Assembly: GCF_021699195.1 (NCBI RefSeq) | Contig: NZ_SSXE01000025.1 | Coordinates: 1 to 64,000, forward strand | Source: Nonomuraea sp. MG754425 | GTDB lineage: Bacteria > Actinomycetota > Actinomycetes > Streptosporangiales > Streptosporangiaceae | Direction of reading: 5' to 3' | DNA length: 64,000 bases | Shown here: positions 45,474 through 55,673 of the stretch, in pieces | Layout: each line of letters starts with the position of its first letter | How positions within the stretch are numbered: the stretch's first letter is position 1 | The notes under the pieces: model-generated | The model's input: only the letters and a program-made list of their open reading frames with translations | Told to the model about the DNA's origin: nothing | The model's database searches: none | Made by a program: the position numbers and the translations under genes

Positions 45474-45797
45474 TCACCGGTCGTCCGGGGCCGGCTCGTA
45501 CGAGGTCAGCTCTTCGGCGTACTCGTAGGTGCGGGAGGTGTTCCACAGGCCATCGCGCAGGTACTCGACCTGGGCGATGTAGGCGTCGAAGGAGGCGAAG
45601 AGGCTCTCGCGGACGGCGGGCAGGTTGCGTTCGAGCTCCGCGCCGTACTGGTCATCGCCCAGCGGGTTGCCCACCTCGTCGAAGCCCTGGCGCAGGTTCT
45701 CCCGCTGTTCGCGCAGGACGCCGGCGTCGGCGTCGGCCCGCGCCGACCGGCGCCGGATGTCCTGCCACGTGACCTGGTAGCCGCCGTCACTGACCAC
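45474..45797 (-). CDS. WXG100-like small helical protein
   Basis: 107 aa from GTG 45797, GAGGA 6 bases upstream. Predicted helical hairpin (WQDIRRRSARADADAGVLREQRENL ... YIAQVEYLRDGLWNTSRTYEYAEE, read in parts). Size and pattern fit an ESX/WXG100-related partner for the toxin. Overlaps the YbaB gene by 11 bases and lies 6 bases from the toxin start, so the three are co-expressed. Confidence 0.75.
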   Translation of the reverse strand: MVSDGGYQVTWQDIRRRSARADADAGVLREQRENLRQGFDEVGNPLGDDQYGAELERNLPAVRESLFASFDAYIAQVEYLRDGLWNTSRTYEYAEELTSYEPAPDDR

Positions 45798-46188
45798 GTG
45801 CGTCCTCGCCGGGCAGCCGCACCGGCTGCGGGAGGAACGACTCGAAGCTCGCGCCGTCGCCGTAGAGCTGGTCGAAGGGCAGGCCCTTCGGCACGAACGG
45901 CCGCATGAGCTGTTCGGTCTGCTCGGCCACGTCGCTCGTCGCCGCGCCGATCTGCTCCAGGATCGCCCGCGAGAGCTGCGACGGCGAGAGCCTGCGGTAC
46001 ACGCGCGGGTCCAGGTCGATGCGCTGCACCTGGCCGCGCGGGCCCACGGTCACCGTGATCATGCGGTCGGCGGACTCGGCGGTCGCCGTCAGCTCGACCA
46101 GCTTGCCGTAGGCCGCCCGCAGCCGGACGGCCTGCTGGTTGTACTCCTTGGCCATGTCCTCGATGGCCGTCCGGAACTCCTCGCTCAA
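45787..46188 (-). CDS. YbaB/EbfC-family protein
   Basis: 133 aa from TTG 46188 with GGGAGG upstream. YbaB fold: ITVTVGPRGQVQRIDLDPRVYRRLSPSQL followed by a helix (read in parts). Actinobacterial toxin loci commonly begin with such a gene; its role there is not known, though YbaB proteins bind DNA. First gene of the toxin operon. Confidence 0.85.
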   Translation of the reverse strand: MSEEFRTAIEDMAKEYNQQAVRLRAAYGKLVELTATAESADRMITVTVGPRGQVQRIDLDPRVYRRLSPSQLSRAILEQIGAATSDVAEQTEQLMRPFVPKGLPFDQLYGDGASFESFLPQPVRLPGEDARGQ

Positions 46189-46314
46189 CGAGCCTGCCTC
46201 CCGTCGTCCGGGCGTCGTCAGTACCCCCGGGGAAGATATCCAGCTCTTCGCGCTATTTCCGCCCTCGTTGCGAAGGTTCGCGATTTCGTGATCATTTAGT
46301 CATCAAACTAGCGC

Positions 46315-46329
46315 GGCGCTGACAGCGCC
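46315..46329 (-). terminator. Small hairpin after the GH1-LacI gene
   Basis: GGCGCTG-A-CAGCGCC, a perfect 7-bp inverted repeat 19 bases past the stop. No T-run follows. It could terminate the GH1-LacI transcript before the toxin operon promoter. The surrounding 46189-46347 stretch is less GC-rich than its neighbours and probably holds that promoter. Confidence 0.4.
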
Positions 46330-46347
46330 ATGGAATATCGTCGAAGG

Positions 46348-48699
46348 TTACGCCGAGCCCCGGATCACGAGCCGCGCGGGCAGCACGACCGAGGTCGCGT
46401 GCCGTCCCTCCAGACGTGAGAGCAGCAGCCGGGCCAGCGCCAGCGCCAGGTCGGCCACCGGCACGCGCACGGTGGTCAGGCCGGGGGTGGTGGCCGAGGC
46501 GGCGTCCACGTCGTCGAACCCCACGATCGCGAGGTCCTCCGGCACCCGCCGGCCCAGCTCCCCCGCCGCCCGCAGGGCCCCGATGGCGAGCTGGTCGGTG
46601 GCGGCGAAGACGGCGTCGAGCGACGGCGAGTCGCTGAGCAGCCGCCGGGTGGCCTCGGCGCCCGCGGCGCGGGTGAGGTCGTCGGCCAGGCCCAGGTGCG
46701 GCGTCAGGCCCGCGCGCTGGAGCGCCGCACGGTGGCCGGCCAGCCGGTCCTGGACGGTGACCAGGTCCGTGGGGCCGCACACCATGCCGATGCGGCGGCG
46801 GCCGAGCGCGAGCAGGTGCTCGGTGGCGGTGGCCGCCCCGCCCGCGTTGTCCACGTCCACGTACGGCACCAGCGACGCGATCGGCGGCTTGCCCAGCAGC
46901 ACGAGGGGCACCCCGGTCCGGGAGAGCCGCTCGGCCAGCGTGTCGCCCCGGTCGGGCGGCAGCAGCACGACGCCGTCGGCGAGCCGGGCCTCGACGTGGG
47001 CGGCGATGCGCCGGTGGCTCTCGGCGGTGTCGGCGAGCATCAGCGTGATCTGCTTGCCGGCCCCCTCCAGCAGGCTCGTGACGTACTGGACCACGGCGGA
47101 GGTGAGCGCGTCGCCGCCCTGCCTGGGCACGGACAGGACCAGGGCGACCGCGTTGGTCCGGCGGGTGACGAGGCTGCGGGCGGCCAGGTTGGGCACGTAG
47201 CCGAGCTCGTTGACGGCCTGCATCACCGAGGTCCTGACCTCGTCGCTCACCGACGACTCGCCGTTGACGACGCGCGAGACCGTGGCCCTGGAGACGCCCG
47301 CGCGGGCGGCCACCGTCTCCAGGGTGGGCCGCCTGGGCCGCGTCTCGGCCAGGCCGTTGCGCCGGATGACGTCGCGGTACCACAGCGCGCTGTCCTTGAG
47401 CCGCCGCCGCTGGGTGGCGAAGTCGACGTGCACGAGGCCGAACTTGCGCCGGTAGCCGTCCGCCCATTCGAGATTGTCGAGCAAGGTCCAGACGAGATAT
47501 CCGCGCACCCGCGCGCCGTCGTCGATCGCCGCGCGCAGGGCGCGCAGGTGCTCCTCGATGAAACTGATCCGCTCGACGTCGTGAATGCCGTCGCCGGTCA
47601 CCACGTCCACGAAGTCCGCGCCATTCTCGGTGATCATCAGATCGAGCCCCGGATATTCCCGGGAAAGGCGGCGGAGAAGCAGCGAGAGGCAATTCGGCAC
47701 GATCGGCCAGCCCATGGCGGTGACCGCCGTGGGAATGGTGCAGAACAGGATTCCCGCACTGCCCGGATAGGCGGGGTCGGCGGGCTCGCTCGGCTGCGCC
47801 TGGACGACCAGCGGGGTGTAGTAGTTGACGCCGAGCAGGTCGAGGGGCTGGGCGATGGTCTCCAGGTCGCCGTCGTGGACGTGGTCGAGCCCGCCGTGCC
47901 GCTCGACGACGGGCAGCAGCTCGGCCGGGTACGCCCCGCGCAGCATCGGCTCCAGGAACTGCCGGTTGACCAGGGTGTCGATCCTGGCCACCGCCGCGGC
48001 GTCCTCCGCCGACAGTTCCCTGCCGAAGTCGCTCACCTGGGCGGGCGTCATGACGGGCGAGATGTTCAGCACGGCGCCGACCTTGGCGGCCCCGCCCGCG
48101 CGCAGGGCCTGCACGGCCAGGCCGTGGCCGAGCAGCATGTGGTGGGCGGCCCGGAAGGCGTCGGCGGCGGACCTGCGGCCCGGGGCGTGGATGCCGGAGC
48201 CGTACCCGAGGAAGGCCGCCACCCACGGCTCGTTCAGCGTGAACCAGGTGTCCACCCGGTCGCCGAGCCGCTGGTGGACGGCGGCGGCGTACTCGGCGAA
48301 CCGCTCGGCCGTGTCGCGGGACGGCCAGCCGCCGCGCTCCTCCAGGGCCTGCGGCAGGTCCCAGTGGTAGAGGGTGGCGTAGGGGGTGACGCCCGCGCCG
48401 GCCAGTTCGTCCACCAGCCGGTCGTAGAAGTCGAGGCCGGCCGCGTTGGGTGCGCCGCGCCCTTCGGGGAGAATCCGGGCCCAGCTCACCGAGAACCGGT
48501 AGGCGGGCATTCCCAGCTCTTTCATGAGCTGAACGTCCTCGCGATACCGGTGGTAATGGTCGCACGCCTCCGCCCGGTCCGCGGAAAAGTCATCCCAAAT
48601 GGACGGCAGACGGCCGTGCGCGGCCGTGGCCCCCTCGATCTGGAATGCCGACGTCGAAACTCCCCACACGAAGCCCTCGGGGAAGCTCGTGGTGCTCAT
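46348..48699 (-). CDS. Fusion: GH1 beta-glucosidase plus LacI-family repressor
   Basis: 783 aa in one uninterrupted frame. Residues 1-450: complete GH1 barrel with acid/base Glu157 (FTLNEPW) and nucleophile Glu358 (MITENGAD). Residues about 457-520: LacI helix-turn-helix and hinge (PTLETVAARAGVSRATVSRV, AARSLVTRRT). About 520-783: periplasmic-binding-like effector domain to the natural end (DLAIVGFDDVDAASATTPGLTTVRVP in parts). I find no stop and no ATG or GTG at the junction (47320-47370) that would start a separate LacI. Both halves look intact. It may cut and sense beta-glucosides, and control the GH16 gene. Confidence 0.85.
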   Translation of the reverse strand: MSTTSFPEGFVWGVSTSAFQIEGATAAHGRLPSIWDDFSADRAEACDHYHRYREDVQLMKELGMPAYRFSVSWARILPEGRGAPNAAGLDFYDRLVDELAGAGVTPYATLYHWDLPQALEERGGWPSRDTAERFAEYAAAVHQRLGDRVDTWFTLNEPWVAAFLGYGSGIHAPGRRSAADAFRAAHHMLLGHGLAVQALRAGGAAKVGAVLNISPVMTPAQVSDFGRELSAEDAAAVARIDTLVNRQFLEPMLRGAYPAELLPVVERHGGLDHVHDGDLETIAQPLDLLGVNYYTPLVVQAQPSEPADPAYPGSAGILFCTIPTAVTAMGWPIVPNCLSLLLRRLSREYPGLDLMITENGADFVDVVTGDGIHDVERISFIEEHLRALRAAIDDGARVRGYLVWTLLDNLEWADGYRRKFGLVHVDFATQRRRLKDSALWYRDVIRRNGLAETRPRRPTLETVAARAGVSRATVSRVVNGESSVSDEVRTSVMQAVNELGYVPNLAARSLVTRRTNAVALVLSVPRQGGDALTSAVVQYVTSLLEGAGKQITLMLADTAESHRRIAAHVEARLADGVVLLPPDRGDTLAERLSRTGVPLVLLGKPPIASLVPYVDVDNAGGAATATEHLLALGRRRIGMVCGPTDLVTVQDRLAGHRAALQRAGLTPHLGLADDLTRAAGAEATRRLLSDSPSLDAVFAATDQLAIGALRAAGELGRRVPEDLAIVGFDDVDAASATTPGLTTVRVPVADLALALARLLLSRLEGRHATSVVLPARLVIRGSA

Positions 48700-48791
48700 A
48701 TTGGCGGATGCCTTTCGGTCATGGTCAACCCGCCCAGTCTCCCGCGCGCCGCTCGTCGCGCGCCAGCCTGGCCAGGCGGTATACAGAGCGC

Positions 48792-49277
48792 GTGGAACTG
48801 GACCAGCTCGATCGTGACATCATCGCGGCGCTCGTCGACGACGCCCGCCGGACCTATGCGGAGATCGGCCAGCAGGTGGGGCTGAGCGCGTCGGCGGTGA
48901 AGCGGCGGGTGGACCGGCTCCGCGACACGGGGGCGATCACGGGGTTCAGCGCACGGGTCTCGCCGCGGGCGCTCGGCTGGACGACGGAGGCGTACGTCGA
49001 GCTGTTCTGCCAGGGCAAGACCAAGCCGTCGGACATCGCGCTGGCCATGGCCAGGTTCCCCGAGGTGGTGGCGGCGGCCACGATCACCGGCGAGGCGGAC
49101 GCGTTGCTGCACATCAGGGCCACGGACGTCCGGCACGTGGAGCGGGTGATCGAGCGCATCGCGGCGATGACGTTCGTGGTCCGGACCAAGAGCTCCATCG
49201 TGCTGTCGAGGCTGGTCGACACGCCTCCCGGAGCCGCTCCGCCGGAGCCGCGCAACGAATCCACGGCCGCGGGCTGA
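48792..49277 (+). CDS. Lrp/AsnC-family regulator
   Basis: 161 aa from GTG 48792. Helix-turn-helix LDQLDRDIIAALVDDARRTY, QQVGLSASAVKRRVDRL, and a RAM ligand domain (VVAAATITGEADALLHIRATD). Lrp proteins respond to amino acids. It is upstream of and co-oriented with dimethylargininase and ornithine aminotransferase, so arginine or ornithine is the likely signal. A TATACA element about 10 bases before the GTG suggests a very short or absent leader. Confidence 0.92.
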   Translation: MELDQLDRDIIAALVDDARRTYAEIGQQVGLSASAVKRRVDRLRDTGAITGFSARVSPRALGWTTEAYVELFCQGKTKPSDIALAMARFPEVVAAATITGEADALLHIRATDVRHVERVIERIAAMTFVVRTKSSIVLSRLVDTPPGAAPPEPRNESTAAG

Positions 49278-49341
49278 CAGACGCAACAAAATCGCACCGA
49301 CACGCAATGCCGCCCACTTGGCCTGCGCAAACGCGCGTTCT

Positions 49342-49373
49342 TAGGCTGTCCTCAATCCCCTGAGGTGGGGATT
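49342..49373 (+). promoter_or_regulatory. Promoter and 5' hairpin of the dimethylargininase operon
   Basis: A -10-like TAGGCT (49342-49347) is followed by AATCCCC-TGAGGT-GGGGATT (49354-49373), a perfect 7-bp stem with a 6-base loop, then TTCCCC, which could pair with the same GGGG. The hairpin would lie at the very 5' end of the mRNA, 30 bases before the ATG. Confidence 0.4.
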
Positions 49374-49403
49374 TCCCCTGCGTAAGAGCCGATGGAGTGA
49401 TGC

Positions 49404-50201
49404 ATGCCCAAACACTTCCTCATGTGCCGCCCTGAGTACTTCACGGTCGAGTACGCCATCAATCCGTGGATGGACCCCGAGGCCGGCGCGGATCGCGACG
49501 TGGCGGTCCGGCAGTGGGAGGGCCTGAAGGCGGCGTACGAGGAACTCGGCCACGAGGTGAGCCTGATCGACCCGATCGATGGGCTCCCTGACATGGTGTT
49601 CGCCGCGAACGGCGCGCTCGTCGTGGGCGGACGTGCCTACGGCGCGCGCTTCGCCTACCCGCAGCGCGGCCCCGAGGGGCCCGCCTACCTGCGCTGGTTC
49701 GAGGAGCGCGGCTACCCGACGCTGGAGCCGTCGCACGTGAACGAGGGTGAGGGCGACTTCCTCACGCTCGACGACGTCATCCTGGCCGGCACGGGCTTCC
49801 GCACCGACGTGGTGGCCCACCAGGAGGCGCAGGAGTACCTGGGCCGCCCGGTGGTCTCGCTGACGCTGGTGGACCCGCGCTACTACCACCTGGACACGGC
49901 GCTGTTCCCGCTCGACGGGCACAACGTGGCCTACTACCCCGCGGCCTTCTCGCCGGGCAGCCTCTCGGTGCTGCGCCGCATGTTCCCCGACGCGGTGATC
50001 GCGACCGCCCGGGACGCCGAGGTGCTCGGCCTCAACGCGGTCAGCGACGGCACGAACGTGGTCGTCAGCTCCGAGGCGTCCGATCTGCAGTTGGAGCTCA
50101 AGCGGCGTGGGTACGAGGTGATCCCGGTCGAGCTGTCGGAGCTGCGTAAGGCGGGCGGCGGGCCCAAGTGCTGCACACTTGAGATCAGGGGGGAGAACTG
50201 A
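49404..50201 (+). CDS. ddaH: Dimethylargininase / arginine deiminase-fold amidinotransferase
   Basis: 265 aa. Guanidino-modifying enzyme fold: PDMVFAANGALV, EGEGDFLTLDD, HLDTALFPLD (catalytic His region) and the C-terminal catalytic Cys (GGGPKCCTLE, Cys256 or 257). It hydrolyses methylated arginine or a related guanidine to citrulline plus amine. Two bases before rocD. I see no clear alternative family, but substrate range cannot be read from sequence. Confidence 0.88.
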   Translation: MPKHFLMCRPEYFTVEYAINPWMDPEAGADRDVAVRQWEGLKAAYEELGHEVSLIDPIDGLPDMVFAANGALVVGGRAYGARFAYPQRGPEGPAYLRWFEERGYPTLEPSHVNEGEGDFLTLDDVILAGTGFRTDVVAHQEAQEYLGRPVVSLTLVDPRYYHLDTALFPLDGHNVAYYPAAFSPGSLSVLRRMFPDAVIATARDAEVLGLNAVSDGTNVVVSSEASDLQLELKRRGYEVIPVELSELRKAGGGPKCCTLEIRGEN

Positions 50202-50203
50202 TC

Positions 50204-51418
50204 ATGACCACCAGCGCAGAGCTGATCGAAGTGAGCGAGCGCCGCGGGGCGCACAACTACCATCCACTGCCGGTGGTGATCCACGAGGCGCACGGCGCGT
50301 GGGTCACCGACGTCGAGGGCAAGCGGTATCTCGACTGTTTGGCGGGCTACTCCTCGCTCAACTTCGGCCACGGCCACCCGAAGATCATCGAGGCCGCGAA
50401 GGAGCAGCTCGAACGGCTCACGCTGACCAGCCGCGCCTTCTACCACGACCAGTTCGCGCAGTTCTGCACGGGCCTCGGCGACCTGACGGGCAAGGACCTG
50501 GTCCTGCCCATGAACACCGGCGCCGAGGCCGTCGAGACCGCCATCAAGGTGGCGCGCAAGTGGGGCTACGAGGTCAAGGGCGTCGAGCCCGAGCAGGCCA
50601 ACATCATCGTGATGGAGGACAACTTCCACGGCCGCACCACCACGATCGTCAGCTTCTCCACCGACCCTGAGGCGCACGACAACTTCGGCCCGTACACGCC
50701 GGGTTTCCGGATCGTCCCGTACGCGTCGGTCGAGGCGGTCCGGGCGGCCATGGACGCGAACACGGTGGCCGTGCTGGTCGAGCCGATCCAGGGCGAGGCC
50801 GGGGTGCTGGTGCCGCCGGACGGGTACCTGAGCGAGCTCCGGGCGCTGTGCACGGCCGAGGGCGTCCTGATGATCGCCGACGAGGTGCAGTCGGGGCTGG
50901 GACGCACGGGGCAGACGTTCGCGTGCGACCATGAGGGGGTCGTGCCCGACATCTACGTGCTGGGCAAGGCGCTCGGCGGCGGCGTCGTGCCGGTCTCGGC
51001 CATCGCCGCCGACCGCGACGTGCTGGGCATCATCCACCCGGGGCAGCACGGGTCCACGTTCGGCGGCAACCCGCTGGCCTGCGCGGTCGCCAACGCGGTC
51101 ATCGAGATCCTGAACACCGGCGAGTTCCAGGCGCGCGCCACCAAGCTCGGCGAGGTGCTGCACGCGAAGCTGCGCGAGCTGATCGGCCAGGGCGTGGTGG
51201 AGGTGCGCGGGCGCGGCCTGTGGGCGGGCGTGGACATCGACCCGTCGATCGCCACCGGGCGCGAGGTGTCCAAGGCGCTGCTCAAGCGGGGCGTGCTGGC
51301 CAAGGACACGCACGGCTCCACGATCCGGCTGGCGCCGCCGATCGCGGTCTCGGAGGAGGACCTGCTGTGGGCGGTCTCCCAGCTCGCCGACGCGCTCTAC
51401 GAGCTGAGAACCACGTGA
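50204..51418 (+). CDS. rocD: Ornithine aminotransferase
   Basis: 404 aa class III aminotransferase. NTGAEAVETAIKVARKWGY, FHGRTTTIVSFSTD, DEVQSGLGRTG and the PLP Lys in YVLGKALGGGVVP; close to RocD. It converts ornithine and 2-oxoglutarate to glutamate semialdehyde and glutamate, completing arginine breakdown with the gene upstream. Confidence 0.95.
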   Translation: MTTSAELIEVSERRGAHNYHPLPVVIHEAHGAWVTDVEGKRYLDCLAGYSSLNFGHGHPKIIEAAKEQLERLTLTSRAFYHDQFAQFCTGLGDLTGKDLVLPMNTGAEAVETAIKVARKWGYEVKGVEPEQANIIVMEDNFHGRTTTIVSFSTDPEAHDNFGPYTPGFRIVPYASVEAVRAAMDANTVAVLVEPIQGEAGVLVPPDGYLSELRALCTAEGVLMIADEVQSGLGRTGQTFACDHEGVVPDIYVLGKALGGGVVPVSAIAADRDVLGIIHPGQHGSTFGGNPLACAVANAVIEILNTGEFQARATKLGEVLHAKLRELIGQGVVEVRGRGLWAGVDIDPSIATGREVSKALLKRGVLAKDTHGSTIRLAPPIAVSEEDLLWAVSQLADALYELRTT

Positions 51419-51419
51419 T

Positions 51420-51441
51420 CCGCTGAGCGATCGATCAGCGG
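51420..51441. terminator. Bidirectional hairpin between rocD and the methyltransferase gene
   Basis: CCGCTGA-GCGATCGA-TCAGCGG, a 7-bp perfect stem with an 8-base loop, between two convergent stops. Suited to end both transcripts. Confidence 0.6.
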
Positions 51442-51448
51442 GGCCCGT

Positions 51449-52180
51449 TCACCGTACGTGGGCGGGCCCTGCCGCGTGCCACACCTGCATGCCCGCCGGG
51501 GCGTCGCCCGGCTCGAACCCCGCCTCCTTCAGCTCGGCCGCCACGACGTGCCCGGCGGGCCAGTGCGCGGTGGTGATCACCTCGTCCGCGCTGAGCACCG
51601 TGCCGCGCCGCTCGACCCGGTAGACGAACCGCGAGGTGACGCGCTCCCCCTCGGCCGCCAGGACCTGCCCGGCGACCGCGTACGTGTGCCTGCCGACCTG
51701 GTAGGAGCCCAGGACCTCGAGGTCTCCTGGCACGGCGGGCGCGCGGTCGCGCCAGTTGAACACCAGCCGCCCGCCCGGCTCCAGCCCGTCGCGCAGCACC
51801 CGCCACAGCTCGGCCCGCCCGGCGGCGGCGAAGCTCTGCAGCACCGAGATCATCACGACGGCCTCGACCGGCTCGTCCACCTCAAGATCCAGCGCACCGC
51901 ACGGCAGCACGGTCACCCGGCGCAGCAGACCGGGGTCGGCGGCCAGGCGGGACAGCAGCACGGAGCGCATGCCGAGCGACGGCTCGACGGCGTAGATCTC
52001 GGCGGGGGTCTCGCGGGCGATCAGCTCGGTGATCAGGCCGGTGCCGGCGCCGATCTCGACGACGCTCCGCCGCACGCCCGCCAGCAGCGGGGGCAGCAGT
52101 TCGCGGACCATGGGCACGTGGCCGTCCCCGTGCCAGAGGTCGTAGAAGGGCACGGCGACGGCACAGGCATCTTCACGCAT
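51449..52180 (-). CDS. Class I SAM-dependent methyltransferase
   Basis: 243 aa. Motif I VVEIGAGTGLITELIA, acidic motif II end AVEPSLGM, then the post-motif MISVLQSFAAAGRAELWRVLRDGLEPGG. Substrate unknown. It is co-oriented with the phosphatase gene upstream of it but has no other partner. Confidence 0.88.
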   Translation of the reverse strand: MREDACAVAVPFYDLWHGDGHVPMVRELLPPLLAGVRRSVVEIGAGTGLITELIARETPAEIYAVEPSLGMRSVLLSRLAADPGLLRRVTVLPCGALDLEVDEPVEAVVMISVLQSFAAAGRAELWRVLRDGLEPGGRLVFNWRDRAPAVPGDLEVLGSYQVGRHTYAVAGQVLAAEGERVTSRFVYRVERRGTVLSADEVITTAHWPAGHVVAAELKEAGFEPGDAPAGMQVWHAAGPAHVR

Positions 52181-52185
52181 GGGTG

Positions 52186-53733
52186 TCAGCGTAGGCGGGC
52201 GGTGTCGATCGGTTTGACCACCTCACCGGTGGAGCCGTACCAGGTGATCTGGTCGGGGAGGGTGAGCATGGCCAGCGCGTTCTGGAACCACGGGCCCTTG
52301 ACGACCTTCCAGCGGAACGGCGGGCGCGGGATGCCCGCCAGCCGCGCCAGCAGGCTGCCCACCAGCGTGGCGATCGAAAACTGGGTGAAGACGTTGGCCC
52401 AGCGCAGCAGCCGGCTGAGCGGGTTGCGGATGGGCGAGCAGACGATCTGGAAGACCGGGCCCCGGTCGACCTTGGCCAGGTAGGAGTAGTGCACGTCGCC
52501 CGACAGGATCAGCACCGGCTTGCCCAGCCCGACGAGCAGCCGCGCGAGGTCGTCGAACGAGCGCCGGAAGGCCGCCCAGTGCTCCAGGTCGATGGCCTGG
52601 CGCAGGGCCTCCGACCAGCGCCGCACGAGCGGCCCCCACTTGCCGTCGCACAGGGCCTCGTTCCAGTTCTGCACGCCGTGGACGCCCTCGGGGAGCAGGA
52701 ACGGGATCGACGAGCCGATGATGATGCGCTCGGCGGGCCGGCGCACCTGGTCCTCCAGCCAGGCCCACTCCCCCGGGTCGAGCATCCGCCGGTCGCCGGG
52801 GGTGACCTGCCTGGCGCAGCGGGTGTCCACCATGATCAGACGCGTGGCGCCGAGGTCGCGGGCGTAGCTCCAGCGGTTGCTGCTCGGCTCGGCGTCGGCC
52901 CGTTCGGCGAACTCGTCGAGAGCCGCGCCGCCGTCGCCGGCCATCAGCTTGGCCAGCAGTTCGTCGTCCGCGCGCTCGGCGGGCGAGAGGTTGCCGAGAT
53001 GCTGGTAGATCCAGTACGCCCCCAGCCCCGCCACGACCCTGCGCCGCCACCAGGGCGTGCGGGCCATCTGCTCGCGCCAGGGCTGCGAGGTGTTCCAGTC
53101 GTCGCGCAGGTCGTGGTCGTCGAAGATCATCGCGGTCGGCACGGTGGACAGCAGCCAGCGGATCTCCGTCTCGGTCCACGCCTGGCGGTACAGCTCGGCG
53201 TACTCCTCGAAGTCGGCGATCTCGCCCTGCGGCTCGGTGTCCCTGCGGGCGTGGATGTAGGCCAGCATGTCGGGCGAGGGGTTGTCGGCGTAGACCTGGT
53301 CGCCGAGGAGCAGCAGCAGGTCGGGCCACTCCTCCTCGGCGGCGTCGGGCAGGTGCTCGCCGAAGGCGCGCAGGACGTCGTCGCCGTGGCTGCGTACGTG
53401 GGCGGCGTCGTGCGGCACGCTCGTACGGCACGATCCGAACGCCACCCGCCGCGCCCCTTCGGCGGGCAGCAGCCGGATCCGGCTCGGCGGGCGACCCGCC
53501 ATGGGCCATACCTGCTCCCCGTCGAGCTTCACCGAGTACGACGCGATATCCTGGGACAACGCAACGAGATCCACGATCGCGTAGTGGTGTCCGTGCACGG
53601 TGAAGGTAGGCGACCGGTAAGACCTGCCGTCCGCTTCCACAGTGACCGTGCAGGGTTCGGCGGTCTCCACCCAGATCGAGGCGCTGTCGGTGTCGACGTG
53701 ACGCAACATCGGCCCCACCACCAGTGCGGGCAT
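52186..53733 (-). CDS. PhoD-like metallophosphatase (alkaline phosphatase D family)
   Basis: 515 aa from ATG 53733 with GAGGGG before it. Metal ligands in FGSCRTS, LLGDQVYAD, IFDDHDLRDDW and LSGDVHYSYLAKV. There is no signal peptide, so unlike classic PhoD it is probably cytosolic. It would hydrolyse phosphodiesters or monoesters; the natural substrate is unknown. Confidence 0.9.
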   Translation of the reverse strand: MPALVVGPMLRHVDTDSASIWVETAEPCTVTVEADGRSYRSPTFTVHGHHYAIVDLVALSQDIASYSVKLDGEQVWPMAGRPPSRIRLLPAEGARRVAFGSCRTSVPHDAAHVRSHGDDVLRAFGEHLPDAAEEEWPDLLLLLGDQVYADNPSPDMLAYIHARRDTEPQGEIADFEEYAELYRQAWTETEIRWLLSTVPTAMIFDDHDLRDDWNTSQPWREQMARTPWWRRRVVAGLGAYWIYQHLGNLSPAERADDELLAKLMAGDGGAALDEFAERADAEPSSNRWSYARDLGATRLIMVDTRCARQVTPGDRRMLDPGEWAWLEDQVRRPAERIIIGSSIPFLLPEGVHGVQNWNEALCDGKWGPLVRRWSEALRQAIDLEHWAAFRRSFDDLARLLVGLGKPVLILSGDVHYSYLAKVDRGPVFQIVCSPIRNPLSRLLRWANVFTQFSIATLVGSLLARLAGIPRPPFRWKVVKGPWFQNALAMLTLPDQITWYGSTGEVVKPIDTARLR

Positions 53734-53948
53734 TCCACCCCTCAGTTCGACGGTTCGGCACACTCTCGCATCGTTAGCCTGCCAGAGTGGCACGGTCCAC
53801 AGCATCCGATCGCCGGCTTGGATTTCTTCCAACAACTAGGCAAGGCCAAACCACCCGCCGTAGGATGATCGTGACAACAACGCCCAAAAAGGGAAAGGCA
53901 ACGGCGCTTTTTCCGCAAAAGGGCGTACATACCAGGAGGAAGTTCTCC

Positions 53949-55226
<1,278 letters not shown>

Positions 55227-55299
55227 GCGCGACTTAAGTAGCGGGGGGCTCGCCCAAGGTTCGATGCCGGGGCGGGCCCCTCGCCGCGATCGTGGAGGC

Positions 55300-55503
55300 A
55301 TGAGAGGGCTCATCAGTTTCGTCGCCGTGATCGCCGTCATCCAGGGGCTCGCGGGCTTCGCCGGCCGGGTGTGGTTCGACCGCGAGTGGGGGTTCCTGCA
55401 CCGGCTGGTGGACCTGCCGGTGCCGGCGTACTTAGGGGTGGCGGCGGCCGGCGTGGTGGTGCTGATCCTGGCCGACAACGCCAGGAAACGCGACCGGGGC
55501 TGA
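55300..55503 (+). CDS. Small hypothetical membrane protein
   Basis: 67 aa with two hydrophobic segments (LISFVAVIAVIQGLAGFAG and AYLGVAAAGVVVLILA) and a basic tail (DNARKRDRG). GGAGG lies only two bases before the ATG, which is tight. No family recognised. The following 55504-55673 holds nothing I can interpret. Confidence 0.65.
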   Translation: MRGLISFVAVIAVIQGLAGFAGRVWFDREWGFLHRLVDLPVPAYLGVAAAGVVVLILADNARKRDRG

Positions 55504-55673
55504 GGCCGGGCCGCCACGCGCGGGAAGGTCCTTCCGCCGGGGAGCGCAGAGGGAGGATACTCGTCGGCGGCGCGGCGACCGTCCGTCCGCGTGCGGCCCG
55601 GCTGCCGGGCCCGCCCGGTCGCGCCGCGCCCGCCGCCCCGGGTCCGCCGGGCCGTCCTACCGCCGGAGGTCTG

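Noticed and set aside
46292-48565. A 757-codon alternative frame over the GH1-LacI gene
   Set aside because: Considered as a possible frameshift product, but it is Arg/Gly/Pro low-complexity and matches neither domain.
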